Notes: generated from the sequence alone by a model not told the origin. Shown: positions 7,907 through 17,744, numbered from the stretch's first letter. The stretch is 64,000 nucleotides of DNA from CAZODA01 sp964578485 (GCA_964578485.1 CAZODA010000008.1:45134-109133); one strand, 5' to 3'. Program-made: numbers and translations.

Positions 7907-9154
7907 ATGATGAGAACAATAAATAAGAAAAAAATCATAAATGATCCTGTGCACGGTTTTATTTCAATACCGGGCGAATTGCTTTTTGATATAATAGAGC
8001 ACCCTTATATTCAGCGACTGAGATGGATAAAGCAGCTTGGAATGTCCTTATTGATATTTCCCGGTGCAACGCATACCCGATTTGAACATACTTTAGGGAG
8101 TATGCATTTGATGAGTTCTGCGGTTGATACATTGAGACAAAAAGGATATGATATTAGTAATGAAGAATCTGAGGCTGTTCATGCTGCAATTTTAATGCAT
8201 GATTTGGGTCATGGTCCTTTTTCTCATGTTTTAGAAAACAGCATTGTAAAAGGAGTTCCACATGAGGAGATTTCTCTGCTTTTTATGAAACGCTTGAACT
8301 CCCATTTTGATGGGCGTTTGGCTATGGCAATAGAAATATTCAGCAATCAATATCATAAGCAGTTCTTACATCAGTTGGTAAGTAGTCAGCTTGATATGGA
8401 TAGACTTGACTATCTGCTTAGGGATAGTTTTTATACCGGGGTTTCCGAGGGTGTTGTTGGGTCGGAGCGGATAATTAAAATGCTTCAAATAAAGGATGAT
8501 CAATTAGTTGTGGAGGCCAAAGGTATTTATTCTATTGAAAAGTTTTTAATAGCGCGACGCTTAATGTATTGGCAGGTTTATTTGCATAAAACTGCAATTG
8601 TTGCTGAAAAGATGCTTAATAATGTATTTCGAAGAGTTAGAGAATTAACCAAACAGGGCAAGGAAGCAAAATCAACAGCAAATTTGGATTTTTTTATACA
8701 GAATTTTTGGACACTTGACGATTTTAAAAGTAAGCCGGAGGTTCTTTCTAATTTCGCTCTTCTTGACGATAATGATATAATGAGTGCTCTTAAAGTTTGG
8801 TCCTTGAATCCGGATAAGGTTTTGTCCACTCTTGCCATGGGTTTGCTCAAACGTAATTTATTGGCAATTGAAATTCAGGAAGCTCAATTTGATGATAGTT
8901 ATATTGCAGCGTTTAAAAAACAGCTTATTGAAGTCTTACAATTAAATAATGATGAAGATGTTGATTATTTTGTCTTTACAGGGTCCATTTCAAACAATGC
9001 CTATAATATTCTTGATGACAGAATAAATATTCTTTGTCGTGATAATACCATCAAAGATATATCAGAGGCTTCGGATATGCTTGATTTATCAGTATTAGGG
9101 AAAACTGTAAAAAAAGAAATTCTTTGTTATCCAAAGATGCTAAGGAGGTATTAA
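7907..9154 (+). CDS. HD-domain phosphohydrolase (dGTPase-related family)
   Basis: A 415-residue protein of the HD superfamily. Landmarks: INDPVHGFISIP at the N-terminus; the first metal ligand in RFEH (His61); the HD dyad His98-Asp99 in ILMHDLGHGPFSH; and the later aspartate in DMDRLDYLLRDS. These features match the large bacterial group distantly related to dNTP triphosphohydrolases. The substrate is not known from sequence, and hydrolysis of a nucleotide is the likely reaction. It stands alone upstream of lpxD on the same strand, after the repeat-rich junction. Two adjacent ATG codons could start it; both give the same protein bar one Met. Confidence 0.85.
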   Translation: MMRTINKKKIINDPVHGFISIPGELLFDIIEHPYIQRLRWIKQLGMSLLIFPGATHTRFEHTLGSMHLMSSAVDTLRQKGYDISNEESEAVHAAILMHDLGHGPFSHVLENSIVKGVPHEEISLLFMKRLNSHFDGRLAMAIEIFSNQYHKQFLHQLVSSQLDMDRLDYLLRDSFYTGVSEGVVGSERIIKMLQIKDDQLVVEAKGIYSIEKFLIARRLMYWQVYLHKTAIVAEKMLNNVFRRVRELTKQGKEAKSTANLDFFIQNFWTLDDFKSKPEVLSNFALLDDNDIMSALKVWSLNPDKVLSTLAMGLLKRNLLAIEIQEAQFDDSYIAAFKKQLIEVLQLNNDEDVDYFVFTGSISNNAYNILDDRINILCRDNTIKDISEASDMLDLSVLGKTVKKEILCYPKMLRRY

Positions 9155-9181
9155 TGCGTTTCATATAATGAGATATTTTTG

Positions 9182-9189
9182 TATTTTTG
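9182..9189 (+). promoter_or_regulatory. Bacteroidota -7 element upstream of lpxD
   Basis: TATTTTTG fits the TAnnTTTG consensus of the Bacteroidota primary sigma factor and lies 18 bp before the lpxD ATG. No clean TTTG stands at the expected -33 distance, so this is a half-supported promoter. Confidence 0.4.
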
Positions 9190-9207
9190 CAGGAAATTTT
9201 ACATAAC

Positions 9208-10236
9208 ATGGAGTTCACTGCTCAACAGATAGCACTATTTATTCAAGGGGAAATAGAAGGGAATCCTGATGCAATAGTCAGAGATGTCTCTAAGATTGAA
9301 GAAGGAAGGCCTGAAACGCTTTCTTTTTTGGCCAATCCAAAATACACAGCTTATATTTATGAAACTGAAGCTTCGGTGGTAATTGTTAATGACAATTTTA
9401 TCCCTGAAAAGGAGGTTAAGGCTACTTTAATTCGTGTTAAAGATGCTTACAGGGCATTAGCTAGCTTGTTACGTTTATATCAGGATTCATTACCCAAAAA
9501 GCAAGGTGTTGAACAACCATCTTTTATTGATTCAACTGCTGTTATCGGAAATTCTGTTTATATTGGAGCTTTCAGTTATATAGCCGAGAAAGTTATAATT
9601 GGCGATAATGTGCAGATATATCCTCAGGTTTATATTGGCGATAATGTAGAGATAGGAAATAACACAATTATTTATCCGGGAGTAAAAATTTATCACGGAT
9701 GTAAAGTTGGTGCCAATTGTGTAATACATGCCGGGGCTGTAATTGGTTCTGATGGCTTTGGTTTTGCACCCGATGAGAGTGGTAATTACGAAAAGATATA
9801 TCAGATTGGAAATGTTATCTTAGAAGATGATGTTGAGATAGGTGCAAATACTACTATCGACAGGGCAACTATGGGATCAACCATCATTCGTAAAGGTGTT
9901 AAACTCGATAATCTGATACAAATAGCCCATAATGTAGAAATTGGAGAAAACAGTGTTTTAGCAGCTCAAGTCGGAATAGCAGGGAGCTCTAAAATTGGTA
10001 AAAATGTGATGTTTGGTGGCCAGGTTGGCATTTCGGGCCATATTACAATTGCCGATAATGTAAAACTTGCCGCACAAAGTGGAGTGGGTAAAAGTATAGT
10101 AAAAGAAAGTCAAGTTCAAATGGGGTCTCCCTCGTTTGAGGCATTTCAATATAATAAAGCTTATGTTATTTTCAGGAAATTGCCAGAATTACTTAAGAGA
10201 ATTGAGGATCTTGAAAAATTAGGTGCTGAAAAATAA
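9208..10236 (+). CDS. lpxD: UDP-3-O-(3-hydroxyacyl)glucosamine N-acyltransferase
   Basis: LpxD transfers a 3-hydroxyacyl chain from ACP to the glucosamine amine, the third step of lipid A synthesis in the cytoplasm. The 342-residue product has the N-terminal uridine-binding domain (MEFTAQQIALFIQGEIEG) and then a left-handed beta-helix of hexapeptide repeats (for example IGDNVQIYPQVYIGDNVEIG). The catalytic His is in LIQIAHNVEIG. I chose the ATG at 9208 over a TTG seven codons upstream because homologues begin at MEFTA and the TTG overlaps the promoter element. It heads a lpxD-lpxC/fabZ-lpxA cluster. Confidence 0.96.
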   Translation: MEFTAQQIALFIQGEIEGNPDAIVRDVSKIEEGRPETLSFLANPKYTAYIYETEASVVIVNDNFIPEKEVKATLIRVKDAYRALASLLRLYQDSLPKKQGVEQPSFIDSTAVIGNSVYIGAFSYIAEKVIIGDNVQIYPQVYIGDNVEIGNNTIIYPGVKIYHGCKVGANCVIHAGAVIGSDGFGFAPDESGNYEKIYQIGNVILEDDVEIGANTTIDRATMGSTIIRKGVKLDNLIQIAHNVEIGENSVLAAQVGIAGSSKIGKNVMFGGQVGISGHITIADNVKLAAQSGVGKSIVKESQVQMGSPSFEAFQYNKAYVIFRKLPELLKRIEDLEKLGAEK

Positions 10237-10320
10237 TTAATAGTAATTTGATTTAATTTTAATTTAAGAAAATATTATGTTTCCTGTTCTACCTGTAATG
10301 GACAGGTAAAATATTTAAAT

Positions 10321-11724
10321 ATGGCTGAAAAACAAACAACGCTGAAAAAATCTGTTACGCTTGAAGGTCCCGGCTTGCATACAGGTGTAAATGTAAAACT
10401 TAGCTTAAACCCTGCTGAAGATAATTATGGATACCGGATTAGACGAATTGATATGGAGGGGCAGCCTGTTATGAAGGCCTTGGTTGATCACGTTGTATAT
10501 ACCGAAAGAGGTACCGTTTTGCAGGAGGGGGAACTTAGGGTTAGCACGATAGAACATTGTATGGCTGCATTGCGTGGTATGGGCGTAGATAATTGTCGTA
10601 TAGACTTGGATGGACCTGAAGCACCTATACTTGACGGGAGCTCAAAGTTTTTTGTTGAAGCAATTAAACAGGCAGGTATCGTTGAATTGAAAGCTGGTCG
10701 TGAATATTTTGAGATACGTGAAAAGATGATGGTAGAAGATCCTGAAACCGGTAGTTATATTATTGCATTACCGGATAATGGTTTTTCAGCACAAATAATG
10801 ATATCATTTGACAAATCGCTACACCTTGCAAATCAGTTTGCCACTATCGAATCTTTAGATGCCTTTGAGTCGGAAATATCGATGTGTCGTACTTTTGTAT
10901 TTCTTCACGAACTTGAACCCCTATTAAAAAACAACCTCATTAAGGGTGGAGACCTCGATAATGCTATTATCATAATTGATAAACCTGTTTCCCAAGAAGA
11001 ATTAGATCACTTAGCTACTTTGTTTAATAAGCCAAAGGTGGAGGTAAGACCAACCGGGATTCTCAATAACTTGGAACTACATTATACCAATGAGCCTGCA
11101 CGTCATAAGCTTCTTGATGTTATTGGAGACCTCGCTTTATGCGGTTCTCCTATAAAAGGACGCATTATTGCTAATAAACCTGGACATAAAATTAATGCAG
11201 AGTTTGCACGCTTGCTGAGGAAGGAAATTCGTAAACGTCAGTTAAAAATAGATGCGCCATTTTATGACCCTAATATTGAGCCTGTTTTTGATATAAATCA
11301 AATCAAAGCTATGTTGCCCCATAGGCCTCCGTTTTTATTGGTCGATAAGATCATTGATATTAAAGAAAAAATAGTAGTAGGGGTGAAAAATGTTACTATG
11401 AATGAGCCATATTTTAAAGGACATTTCCCCGACGAACCGGTTATGCCGGGTGTACTTATTGTGGAAGCTATGGCCCAATGTGGAGGCATCTTGGTATTAG
11501 GTCAAATAGATGATCCGCATACTTATAGCACTTATTTTTTAAAAATTGACAACATTAAATTTAGGAAAAAAGTTGTGCCCGGAGATACCTTGGTATTTAA
11601 ATTAGAATTGATGACTGAGATTAGAAGAGGAATAGCAAATATGAAAGGCATTGCATTTGTTGGTGATACCATAGTGACTGAGGGTGAGTTTATGGCACAA
11701 ATAGTAAAAAATAAAGAGGAATAA
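10321..11724 (+). CDS. lpxC/fabZ: Bifunctional LpxC deacetylase / FabZ dehydratase fusion
   Basis: A natural fusion of two enzymes that share 3-hydroxyacyl-ACP. Residues 1 to about 310 are LpxC, the zinc deacetylase committing UDP-sugar to lipid A; zinc ligands include His79 in STIEHC and the His and Asp in ARHKLLDVIGD. Residues about 320-467 are FabZ, which dehydrates 3-hydroxyacyl-ACP for chain elongation; the hot-dog fold shows MLPHRPPFLLVDK, the catalytic His in GHFPDEPVMPGV and the Glu in EAMAQ. The fusion is characteristic of Bacteroidota. A 6-bp hairpin (10291-10307) lies in the 84-bp spacer after lpxD. The product competes at a branch point between lipid A and phospholipid. Confidence 0.97.
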   Translation: MAEKQTTLKKSVTLEGPGLHTGVNVKLSLNPAEDNYGYRIRRIDMEGQPVMKALVDHVVYTERGTVLQEGELRVSTIEHCMAALRGMGVDNCRIDLDGPEAPILDGSSKFFVEAIKQAGIVELKAGREYFEIREKMMVEDPETGSYIIALPDNGFSAQIMISFDKSLHLANQFATIESLDAFESEISMCRTFVFLHELEPLLKNNLIKGGDLDNAIIIIDKPVSQEELDHLATLFNKPKVEVRPTGILNNLELHYTNEPARHKLLDVIGDLALCGSPIKGRIIANKPGHKINAEFARLLRKEIRKRQLKIDAPFYDPNIEPVFDINQIKAMLPHRPPFLLVDKIIDIKEKIVVGVKNVTMNEPYFKGHFPDEPVMPGVLIVEAMAQCGGILVLGQIDDPHTYSTYFLKIDNIKFRKKVVPGDTLVFKLELMTEIRRGIANMKGIAFVGDTIVTEGEFMAQIVKNKEE

Positions 11725-11756
11725 AAAATAATAAGTCCGGAATCAAAAAAAATATA

Positions 11757-12542
11757 ATGAAGCAACCTTTAGCATATATTCACCCTGAGGCTAAAATAGC
11801 CCCTAATGTTGTAATCGATCCTTTTGTTACTATTGATAAAAATGTTGTAATTGGCGAAGGAACCAGGATTGGGTCGAATGTTACTATTTTGGAAGGCACC
11901 AGGATAGGTAAAAATTGCAATATTTTTCCCGGTGCAGTAATCGGAGCAATCCCCCAGGATTTAAAATTTGCAGGTGAAGAAACAACCGCAGAGATAGGCG
12001 ATAATACCACTATCAGGGAATTTGTGACTGTAAACCGTGGAACAAAAGCAAAAGGAAAAACTATTGTTGGAAATAATTGCCTTCTTATGGCCTATGTGCA
12101 TATTGCACATGATTGTATTATAGGATCTAATGTTATTCTTGTTAATAGTGTTCAGGTAGCAGGAGAAGTTATTATTTCAGATTATGCCATTGTTGGTGGA
12201 ATGTCGGCAATTCATCAATTTGTACATATTGGTGCACATGTTATGATTGCCGGAGGTTCATTAGTTGGTAAAGATGTACCTCCATATATTAAAGCCGGTC
12301 GTGAACGCTTGTCCTATGCCGGTGTAAATTCTATAGGGCTTAGACGACGAAGTTTTACTGATGAGCAAATTCGAGGCATACAAGATTGTTATAGGGTTTT
12401 ATTTCAATCAAATTTGAATAATTCTGATGCAATTGCACGTATTGAAACTGAACTCCCTGCATCTAACGAACGTGATGAAATTATTTTGTTTGTAAAAAAT
12501 TCACAACGTGGCATTATAAAAGGATATAAGCAGGAGGAATAA
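11757..12542 (+). CDS. lpxA: UDP-N-acetylglucosamine acyltransferase
   Basis: LpxA performs the first acylation of UDP-GlcNAc for lipid A. The 261-residue protein is a hexapeptide-repeat beta-helix (VVIGEGTRIGSNVTI and similar) followed by a C-terminal helical region (RRRSFTDEQIRGIQDCYR). The catalytic His lies in AYVHIAHDC. Length and motif order match the family. It follows the LpxC/FabZ gene by 32 bp, completing a cluster in which LpxD, LpxC and LpxA are made together. It ends convergently against pdxA, with an 85-bp spacer holding no strong terminator. Confidence 0.97.
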   Translation: MKQPLAYIHPEAKIAPNVVIDPFVTIDKNVVIGEGTRIGSNVTILEGTRIGKNCNIFPGAVIGAIPQDLKFAGEETTAEIGDNTTIREFVTVNRGTKAKGKTIVGNNCLLMAYVHIAHDCIIGSNVILVNSVQVAGEVIISDYAIVGGMSAIHQFVHIGAHVMIAGGSLVGKDVPPYIKAGRERLSYAGVNSIGLRRRSFTDEQIRGIQDCYRVLFQSNLNNSDAIARIETELPASNERDEIILFVKNSQRGIIKGYKQEE

Positions 12543-12627
12543 AAGTTTTCTTGCTTATAGAGTATAGCATTGATCTTAAATTTTTAAGCTAAAGTTGTTT
12601 TTGTGTTTTCATTATATTGAAAACAAA

Positions 12628-13689
12628 TTATTCGTCAGCCCCTTGGGAGTTTAGATTTGCTGGTTTTAATGGGTCTTCACTAAGTTGTGCATACTCCTTT
12701 CTATTATTAAAAATATCAATAGCCATATAAATTGCAGAAAGAAAGGAATGATGATCAGCTTTGCCTTGGCCGGCAATTTCAAATGCAGTACCGTGGTCGG
12801 GTGAAGTGCGGATAATTGGAAGGCCTGCAGTAAAATTTACTCCGGTTGAGAAACACAATGCTTTAAAAGGTGCCAGTCCTTGATCGTGGTACATAGCCAA
12901 AATTGCATCAAACTTTTTTAAGGCATCTTGTGCAAATAAACCATCTGCAGGGTAGGGCCCAAAGGCAAGTATTCCTTCTTCACGAGCTGCATCAATTGCA
13001 GGTGCAATAATTTCTTTTTCTTCAGATCCCAGCAGTCCATCATCTCCTGCATGTGGATTAAGTCCTAAAACGCCAATTTGGGGTTTACGTATATTGAAAT
13101 CAACTTTCAGACTATCATTTAAAATCACAATTTTCTCCAGAATTTTTTCCTTAGAAAGTGAAGACGGCACATCTTTAAGAGGAATATGCCCTGTTACAAC
13201 ACCTACCTTGAGAAAATCACAGGCCATTAGCATTAACGGTTTTCCCTTAAATATGCTGCTAAGATATTCGGTGTGTCCGGGAAAGTTAAAATTTTCAGAT
13301 TGGATGGCTTTTTTATTTATCGGAGCTGTTACCAAAACATCGGCATGTGCATTTTTAATATCCTCAACTGCTTTGTTAAGTGATGTTAAGGCTGCTTGTC
13401 CGCTTGATTCAGTTGTTTTACCCAATTCAACTCTGATATTGTCATCCAAGCAGTTTACAATATTAAATCTTTTTGGATGTGCTTCTTCAGCTGTTCGGAT
13501 ATTATTTAAACTTATAGAAGGTAAGTTTAAAGCCTTCCTGTGATAGGCAGCAACTTTTGAAGAACCATAGATAATTGGTGTACATAATTCTAATATACGT
13601 GAATCGGTAAAGGATTTTAATATTACTTCATAACCAATACCATTGATATCACCCTGAGATATTGCAATTTTAATTTTGTTTGAATACAT
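12628..13689 (-). CDS. pdxA: 4-hydroxythreonine-4-phosphate dehydrogenase
   Basis: PdxA oxidises 4-phosphohydroxy-threonine in the DXP-dependent pathway to pyridoxal phosphate. The 353-residue product shows three metal-ligand histidines, in FPGHTEY, AMYHDQGLAPFK and SPDHGTAFEIAG. I start at the ATG at 13689 (MYSNKIKIAISQGD), since the 15 codons upstream are not family-like and overlap the aminopeptidase gene; with this start the two genes are 4 bp apart. The DXP used by this pathway is also the substrate of the nearby dxr product, though the two are not adjacent. Confidence 0.95.
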   Translation of the reverse strand: MYSNKIKIAISQGDINGIGYEVILKSFTDSRILELCTPIIYGSSKVAAYHRKALNLPSISLNNIRTAEEAHPKRFNIVNCLDDNIRVELGKTTESSGQAALTSLNKAVEDIKNAHADVLVTAPINKKAIQSENFNFPGHTEYLSSIFKGKPLMLMACDFLKVGVVTGHIPLKDVPSSLSKEKILEKIVILNDSLKVDFNIRKPQIGVLGLNPHAGDDGLLGSEEKEIIAPAIDAAREEGILAFGPYPADGLFAQDALKKFDAILAMYHDQGLAPFKALCFSTGVNFTAGLPIIRTSPDHGTAFEIAGQGKADHHSFLSAIYMAIDIFNNRKEYAQLSEDPLKPANLNSQGADE

Positions 13690-13693
13690 AAGA

Positions 13694-15154
13694 TTAAAAA
13701 TTTTTTTTCTTGTTTTGGGATACAAGATTTTCAAAAAAGCGAAATAGAAGTCTTACTCCGATGCCAGTGCCACCAACGGGTCGGTAACCTGATTTTTTGT
13801 TAAGAAATACAGGCCCTGCAATATCGAGATGGATCCAAGGATCTTCAATAAATTTAGATAGAAATTTACCTGCATTAATTGCTCCTCCTTCGCGATCGCC
13901 AACATTCTTTATATCGGCAACATCCGATTTTATACTTTCATCATAATCATCCCAGAAAGGAAACCATACAAGTCTTTCACATACTTCATCACCTGCCTTT
14001 CCCAACTTTTTCATAATTTCTTCGTCGGCGGTTCCCATTGCAACAATGCCATGTATGCCTATTGCTAAGGCTGCATTTCCTGTTAAGGTTGCTAAATCAA
14101 TTACTAAGTTGGGTGAATAATGTTTCGAAAATATAAGGGCATCAGCTAATATAAGGCGTCCTTCGGCATCAGTATTTAAAACTTCAACAGTTGTATTATT
14201 GGCCATTTTTAAAATATCACCCGGTACCATTGCATTGCTGCCAATTCTGTTATCGGTAGCAGGTATCAAGCCAACAACATAAATTGGTAATTCATTGGCT
14301 GATAATGCTACCATGGTGCCAATAACAGAGGCTGCACCTCCCATGTCGCATTTCATTGTATCCATGCTTCCGGCAGGGGTTTTTAAATTGAAACCACCGG
14401 TATCGAAGGTAACACCTTTTCCGATTATCACATAGGGTTTTTTATTTATTGCATTTTTAGGCTTCCATTCAAGAACAGAAAAAGTGGGCGGATCTACACT
14501 GCCTCTGTTAACAGCGAGAAGTCCTGCCATCTTTAGGCTTTCAATTTTCTTTTTATTAAAGACCTCGGCTGTAAAACCATGTTTTTTTGAAAGAGCTGAA
14601 ATTGTTTGTCCTAATTTTTCTGCATTTAAATAACCGACAGGTTCATTTACTAAATCGCGGGCCAAATAAACAGATTCAATTACACCTGTTAATTTGTGAA
14701 GACAGCAGCCATTAATCTTAGGATTTACAATTATAATATTCAGGTCTTCTTTCTTTTTTGCCGAACTTTTATATTTATCGAAAGAATAGGCTCCAAGGGC
14801 AATCCCTTCAGCCATTGCAAGGGCAGTTTCTTGTTGATCAACCAAATCCATTATAGCTATTGAATTGAGTTTTTCCTTCTGTAATAGAGAAATCAATTCG
14901 GCTCCTTTGCGCCTGATATTTTCAATAAAACTGTACCTTGGATCGTTTAGTTCAGAAATTATTATACCAACAAAATGGTCTAAACGATTGATGATCACAA
15001 ATGGTATATCTTCATTTTCTTCCGGCTTGTTGCGGATGTAATTAATTTCTTTGTCAGAGAACTGAAAATCTTTTAACTGAGTGGTGTCGCTGATAAGAAA
15101 TATTTTGCTTATATCTTCAGGAACCTGTAAAGCGGTTTTTATTATAATAGACAT
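13694..15154 (-). CDS. Leucyl aminopeptidase, M17 family
   Basis: A 486-residue cytosolic two-metal aminopeptidase that trims N-terminal residues from peptides. The C-terminal catalytic domain contains GKGVTFDTGGFNLK, DMGGAASV and the family signature NTDAEGRLILADAL, which together supply the metal ligands and catalytic Lys and Arg. The N-terminal domain (about 1-170) is less conserved, as usual. It lies 4 bp before the pdxA start, so the two are probably co-transcribed. The pepA-type symbol would be reasonable, but the exact paralogue is not settled. Confidence 0.93.
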   Translation of the reverse strand: MSIIIKTALQVPEDISKIFLISDTTQLKDFQFSDKEINYIRNKPEENEDIPFVIINRLDHFVGIIISELNDPRYSFIENIRRKGAELISLLQKEKLNSIAIMDLVDQQETALAMAEGIALGAYSFDKYKSSAKKKEDLNIIIVNPKINGCCLHKLTGVIESVYLARDLVNEPVGYLNAEKLGQTISALSKKHGFTAEVFNKKKIESLKMAGLLAVNRGSVDPPTFSVLEWKPKNAINKKPYVIIGKGVTFDTGGFNLKTPAGSMDTMKCDMGGAASVIGTMVALSANELPIYVVGLIPATDNRIGSNAMVPGDILKMANNTTVEVLNTDAEGRLILADALIFSKHYSPNLVIDLATLTGNAALAIGIHGIVAMGTADEEIMKKLGKAGDEVCERLVWFPFWDDYDESIKSDVADIKNVGDREGGAINAGKFLSKFIEDPWIHLDIAGPVFLNKKSGYRPVGGTGIGVRLLFRFFENLVSQNKKKNF

Positions 15155-15199
15155 ATTAATGTATTAAAAGTAACTCATTATAAGTTAGGATCTATGGCT

Positions 15200-16219
15200 T
15201 TAAATATCTTCCTTTTGTTCAGTGTTATGAAATTTTACAGAGTATAAAATTGATTCGGTTTGCCAAACAAGATTTCTTTTTTTAGGCTCGTTGGGCAGAT
15301 AAACATAACCATCGGTTACCACAACTCGTTGCGCATCTTTATCATAATGGGCAAACATTACAAAAGGGCCACCCATCATATCCCCAATAACTTTCCATAA
15401 ACCCCTTAACTCTACAACTTCATGATTGTCAATTGAAAACTTTTTATAAGTAATAGGAAGATTGTGTTCTGTACTCATATAAGAACCATCTGAAGGTCCG
15501 GGAATATTAATTTTTAATAGTGAGTCGCGCTTGTGAAGAAGAAACTCCTTAGATAAAGTTTCTTCTCCTAAATAATCAAATTCATACAATATTAAACCTT
15601 GGCTTGATGTTGGAGTCTCAATCGACAACCAAGAAAAATCTTTGCTGCTTTTATTTTTTGTGTAAGTGTTTGGAATAGTAATATCGGCTAATCTCCAACG
15701 GTTTATAATTTCGTCACGAAGATCGGTGTCAACTAATTGACGTTGATAATTCATATTCCTTTGTCTCTCGGTACGAAGAATAAAACCTATTAATTTTATT
15801 TCGTTGTCCTTTATAAGTTGAAGGAAAGTTTCAGGAGTTTTTGCATTAAATTCAACCATAATTTGCCCCCTGGCCCACGATGTTTTGGAAAAAAATCGAA
15901 CCCCTTCAGTCTCTATTTCAGGACCTATATTTGTTATAATAAGATTACGAAAGGTGTGAAAGCTTTCACTGAAAGCATGATGGGGTGCAACAATAACATT
16001 GAAAATAGGCTCAACCTGTGGTAAACCATCCATGGGTTGTTTTAAAATTCTTAATAGGGATTCGCCCGTTTGGGTTTTGCTCCATTTATTGTCCATGATT
16101 ACCAAAACTTCCCCCATTGACCCGCTTATATTTGGTTTATAATATGAACTGTCTTTACAACCTGAAATCAACTGGGCTAAAATGGAAAGTAATAATACTG
16201 ATTTTAATATTGTTTTCAT
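15200..16219 (-). CDS. DUF4837 family lipoprotein
   Basis: A 339-residue lipoprotein. The signal peptide ends in a lipobox, QLISGC, so Cys21 is the likely lipidated residue. The rest matches DUF4837, a Bacteroidota family of unknown function; visible conserved stretches are GSMGEVLVIMD, PIFNVIVAPHHAF and MMGGPFVMFAHYD. It is probably anchored to a periplasm-facing membrane. It lies 45 bp upstream of the aminopeptidase gene but after a terminator from the transglycosylase side, so it likely has its own promoter. I do not assign a function. Confidence 0.88.
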   Translation of the reverse strand: MKTILKSVLLLSILAQLISGCKDSSYYKPNISGSMGEVLVIMDNKWSKTQTGESLLRILKQPMDGLPQVEPIFNVIVAPHHAFSESFHTFRNLIITNIGPEIETEGVRFFSKTSWARGQIMVEFNAKTPETFLQLIKDNEIKLIGFILRTERQRNMNYQRQLVDTDLRDEIINRWRLADITIPNTYTKNKSSKDFSWLSIETPTSSQGLILYEFDYLGEETLSKEFLLHKRDSLLKINIPGPSDGSYMSTEHNLPITYKKFSIDNHEVVELRGLWKVIGDMMGGPFVMFAHYDKDAQRVVVTDGYVYLPNEPKKRNLVWQTESILYSVKFHNTEQKEDI

Positions 16220-16314
16220 AATTGTTCCGTTGTTTGTTGATTATTAAATGGATGATAGTGTAAAGCTAACTTATTGCGTGTTATAGGATATGTAATAAAG
16301 AAAAAGCAATATAC

Positions 16315-16348
16315 AAAAAAATTCCATCCCTTATGGATGGATTTTTTT
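16315..16348 (-). terminator. Intrinsic terminator after the MltD-like gene
   Basis: TCCATCC and GGATGGA form a 7-bp stem around a 5-nt loop, extended after one mismatch by facing A and T runs. On the minus strand the stem ends in a run of Ts, directly after the transglycosylase stop codon. Confidence 0.75.
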
Positions 16349-16352
16349 AAAA

Positions 16353-17507
16353 TCACTCTAAAAAATGTTGAAATTCTTTGTTGACAAAAAAATATGGTGT
16401 TGTTTTGGGTTTGTACCAAATTTCAAGCTCTTGTCCTGCTTTGAGATGTCGGCTTTTCAAATTATTCCACTGTTGAATATCTTCAACACGTACCCGATAT
16501 TCCATTGCTATACGATGAAAGAACTCTCCCGGCTGTACTATATGTAAAACTTTCTTCCTGTTCTTTACTGATCCTATGGGATCTTTTATTTCTTCTGGAG
16601 GTCCATTTTCTTTATAAAGCAGATGTTTATTTTCAATAAAATGCAAAACCTTATTAAGAGGTATAATAATTTTTAGGGGAGGTGAATTGACAGGGATATA
16701 ATTTTTTGAATATGCAGGGTTTAATAGTTGTAATAGTTCAATGGATGTGTCGGTGAGCTGAGCCAGTTGATCAAAAGAAATACTGAAATCAAGATTTATA
16801 AATCCAATTTCATCATAATTAAAAGGAGCTTGAATTGGTTCAACTCCATAATCTTCATAGTGATTCATAACATAATTCACTGCAATAAAAGCAGGGACAT
16901 AACTCTGGGTCTCAGCTGGTAAGTAACGGCGGACAGCCCAAAAGTCTGTTTCACCTCCTGCTTTTGATATAGCTTCCCAAACTGTAGCTATACCTCCATT
17001 ATATGCTGCAAGCGCTAAATTCCAATCGTGGAAATTACTATATAAATATTTTAAATATTTGCAGGCAGCTTCAGTAGATTTAACCGGGTCGCAGCGTTCA
17101 TCAATATAGGAGTTTACCTCCATATCAAATAAGCGTGAAGCTTGATACAGCAGTTGCCACAAGCCCATGGCCCCTGATGTTGACCTGGCTTTTGGGTTTA
17201 GTGCCGACTCAACAACAGCAAGATACTTCAGCTCCAAGGGAAGTTCCATCTTGTCGAGATATTCTTCAAAAAGTGGAAAATATAGTTCTGCTCGGCCAAT
17301 AATTCCGGCAAGATGATCTTTTCGTTGAATAGTATAAACATCAATATAGGCCTGGACGGATTCGTTATACTCTAATGAAAGAGGGGTTAAGGCATCTAAT
17401 TGTCTTATTTTGTTTTCAACTGCTGTTGGAGTAGGAAGTAATACTTCCGCACTACTTACAAGGAAGGGGAACAACAATATTAGATATAAAAGACAAAGAC
17501 GTTTCAT
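16353..17507 (-). CDS. MltD-like lytic transglycosylase with LysM domain
   Basis: A 384-residue exported muralytic enzyme. Residues 1-20 are a signal peptide. The SLT domain (about 95-220) has the catalytic Glu in YLAVVESALNPKA and the motifs SGAMGLWQLL and NLALAAYNGG. A LysM peptidoglycan-binding domain lies near the C-terminus (HIVQPGEFFHRIAMEYRVR). The family cuts glycan strands to 1,6-anhydro products during wall turnover. E. coli MltD has two LysM repeats; only one is clear here. It follows tatA by 30 bp and is closed by a strong terminator, so a tatA-mltD transcript is likely. Confidence 0.9.
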   Translation of the reverse strand: MKRLCLLYLILLFPFLVSSAEVLLPTPTAVENKIRQLDALTPLSLEYNESVQAYIDVYTIQRKDHLAGIIGRAELYFPLFEEYLDKMELPLELKYLAVVESALNPKARSTSGAMGLWQLLYQASRLFDMEVNSYIDERCDPVKSTEAACKYLKYLYSNFHDWNLALAAYNGGIATVWEAISKAGGETDFWAVRRYLPAETQSYVPAFIAVNYVMNHYEDYGVEPIQAPFNYDEIGFINLDFSISFDQLAQLTDTSIELLQLLNPAYSKNYIPVNSPPLKIIIPLNKVLHFIENKHLLYKENGPPEEIKDPIGSVKNRKKVLHIVQPGEFFHRIAMEYRVRVEDIQQWNNLKSRHLKAGQELEIWYKPKTTPYFFVNKEFQHFLE

Positions 17508-17537
17508 TTAACTGTTTTAATTTCAATCCTCAGAATG

Positions 17538-17744
17538 TCAATCCTTAAGGGCTTCTTTGTTATTGGTTTTTTCTTCTTCATTATCATTTTGATTTTTGGC
17601 CTTTTTGAATTCTTTCAAGCCCTGACCAAGTCCTTTCATCAGCTCGGGGATTTTTTTTCCACCAAAAAGTAATACTATTACTAAAATGATAACTATAAGT
17701 TCCATACCACCCGGAAATCCTGCTAAAAAATAAGCTAAGTTCAT
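17538..17744 (-). CDS. tatA: Twin-arginine translocase subunit TatA/E
   Basis: A 68-residue TatA-type protein of the Sec-independent export system for folded proteins. A short periplasmic start leads into one membrane segment (about residues 14-32, ELIVIILVIVLLFGGKKIP), the FGGKKIPEL hinge, an amphipathic helix (LMKGLGQGLKEFKKA) and a charged, disordered tail. All parts of the family layout are there at normal length. tatC is not in the window. It lies 43 bp after the rseP gene on the same strand. Confidence 0.92.
   Translation of the reverse strand: MNLAYFLAGFPGGMELIVIILVIVLLFGGKKIPELMKGLGQGLKEFKKAKNQNDNEEEKTNNKEALKD

Noticed and set aside
16216..16419. 67-codon minus-strand frame between the DUF4837 and MltD-like genes
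   Set aside because: It overlaps the end of the transglycosylase gene in another frame and spans the terminator hairpin.
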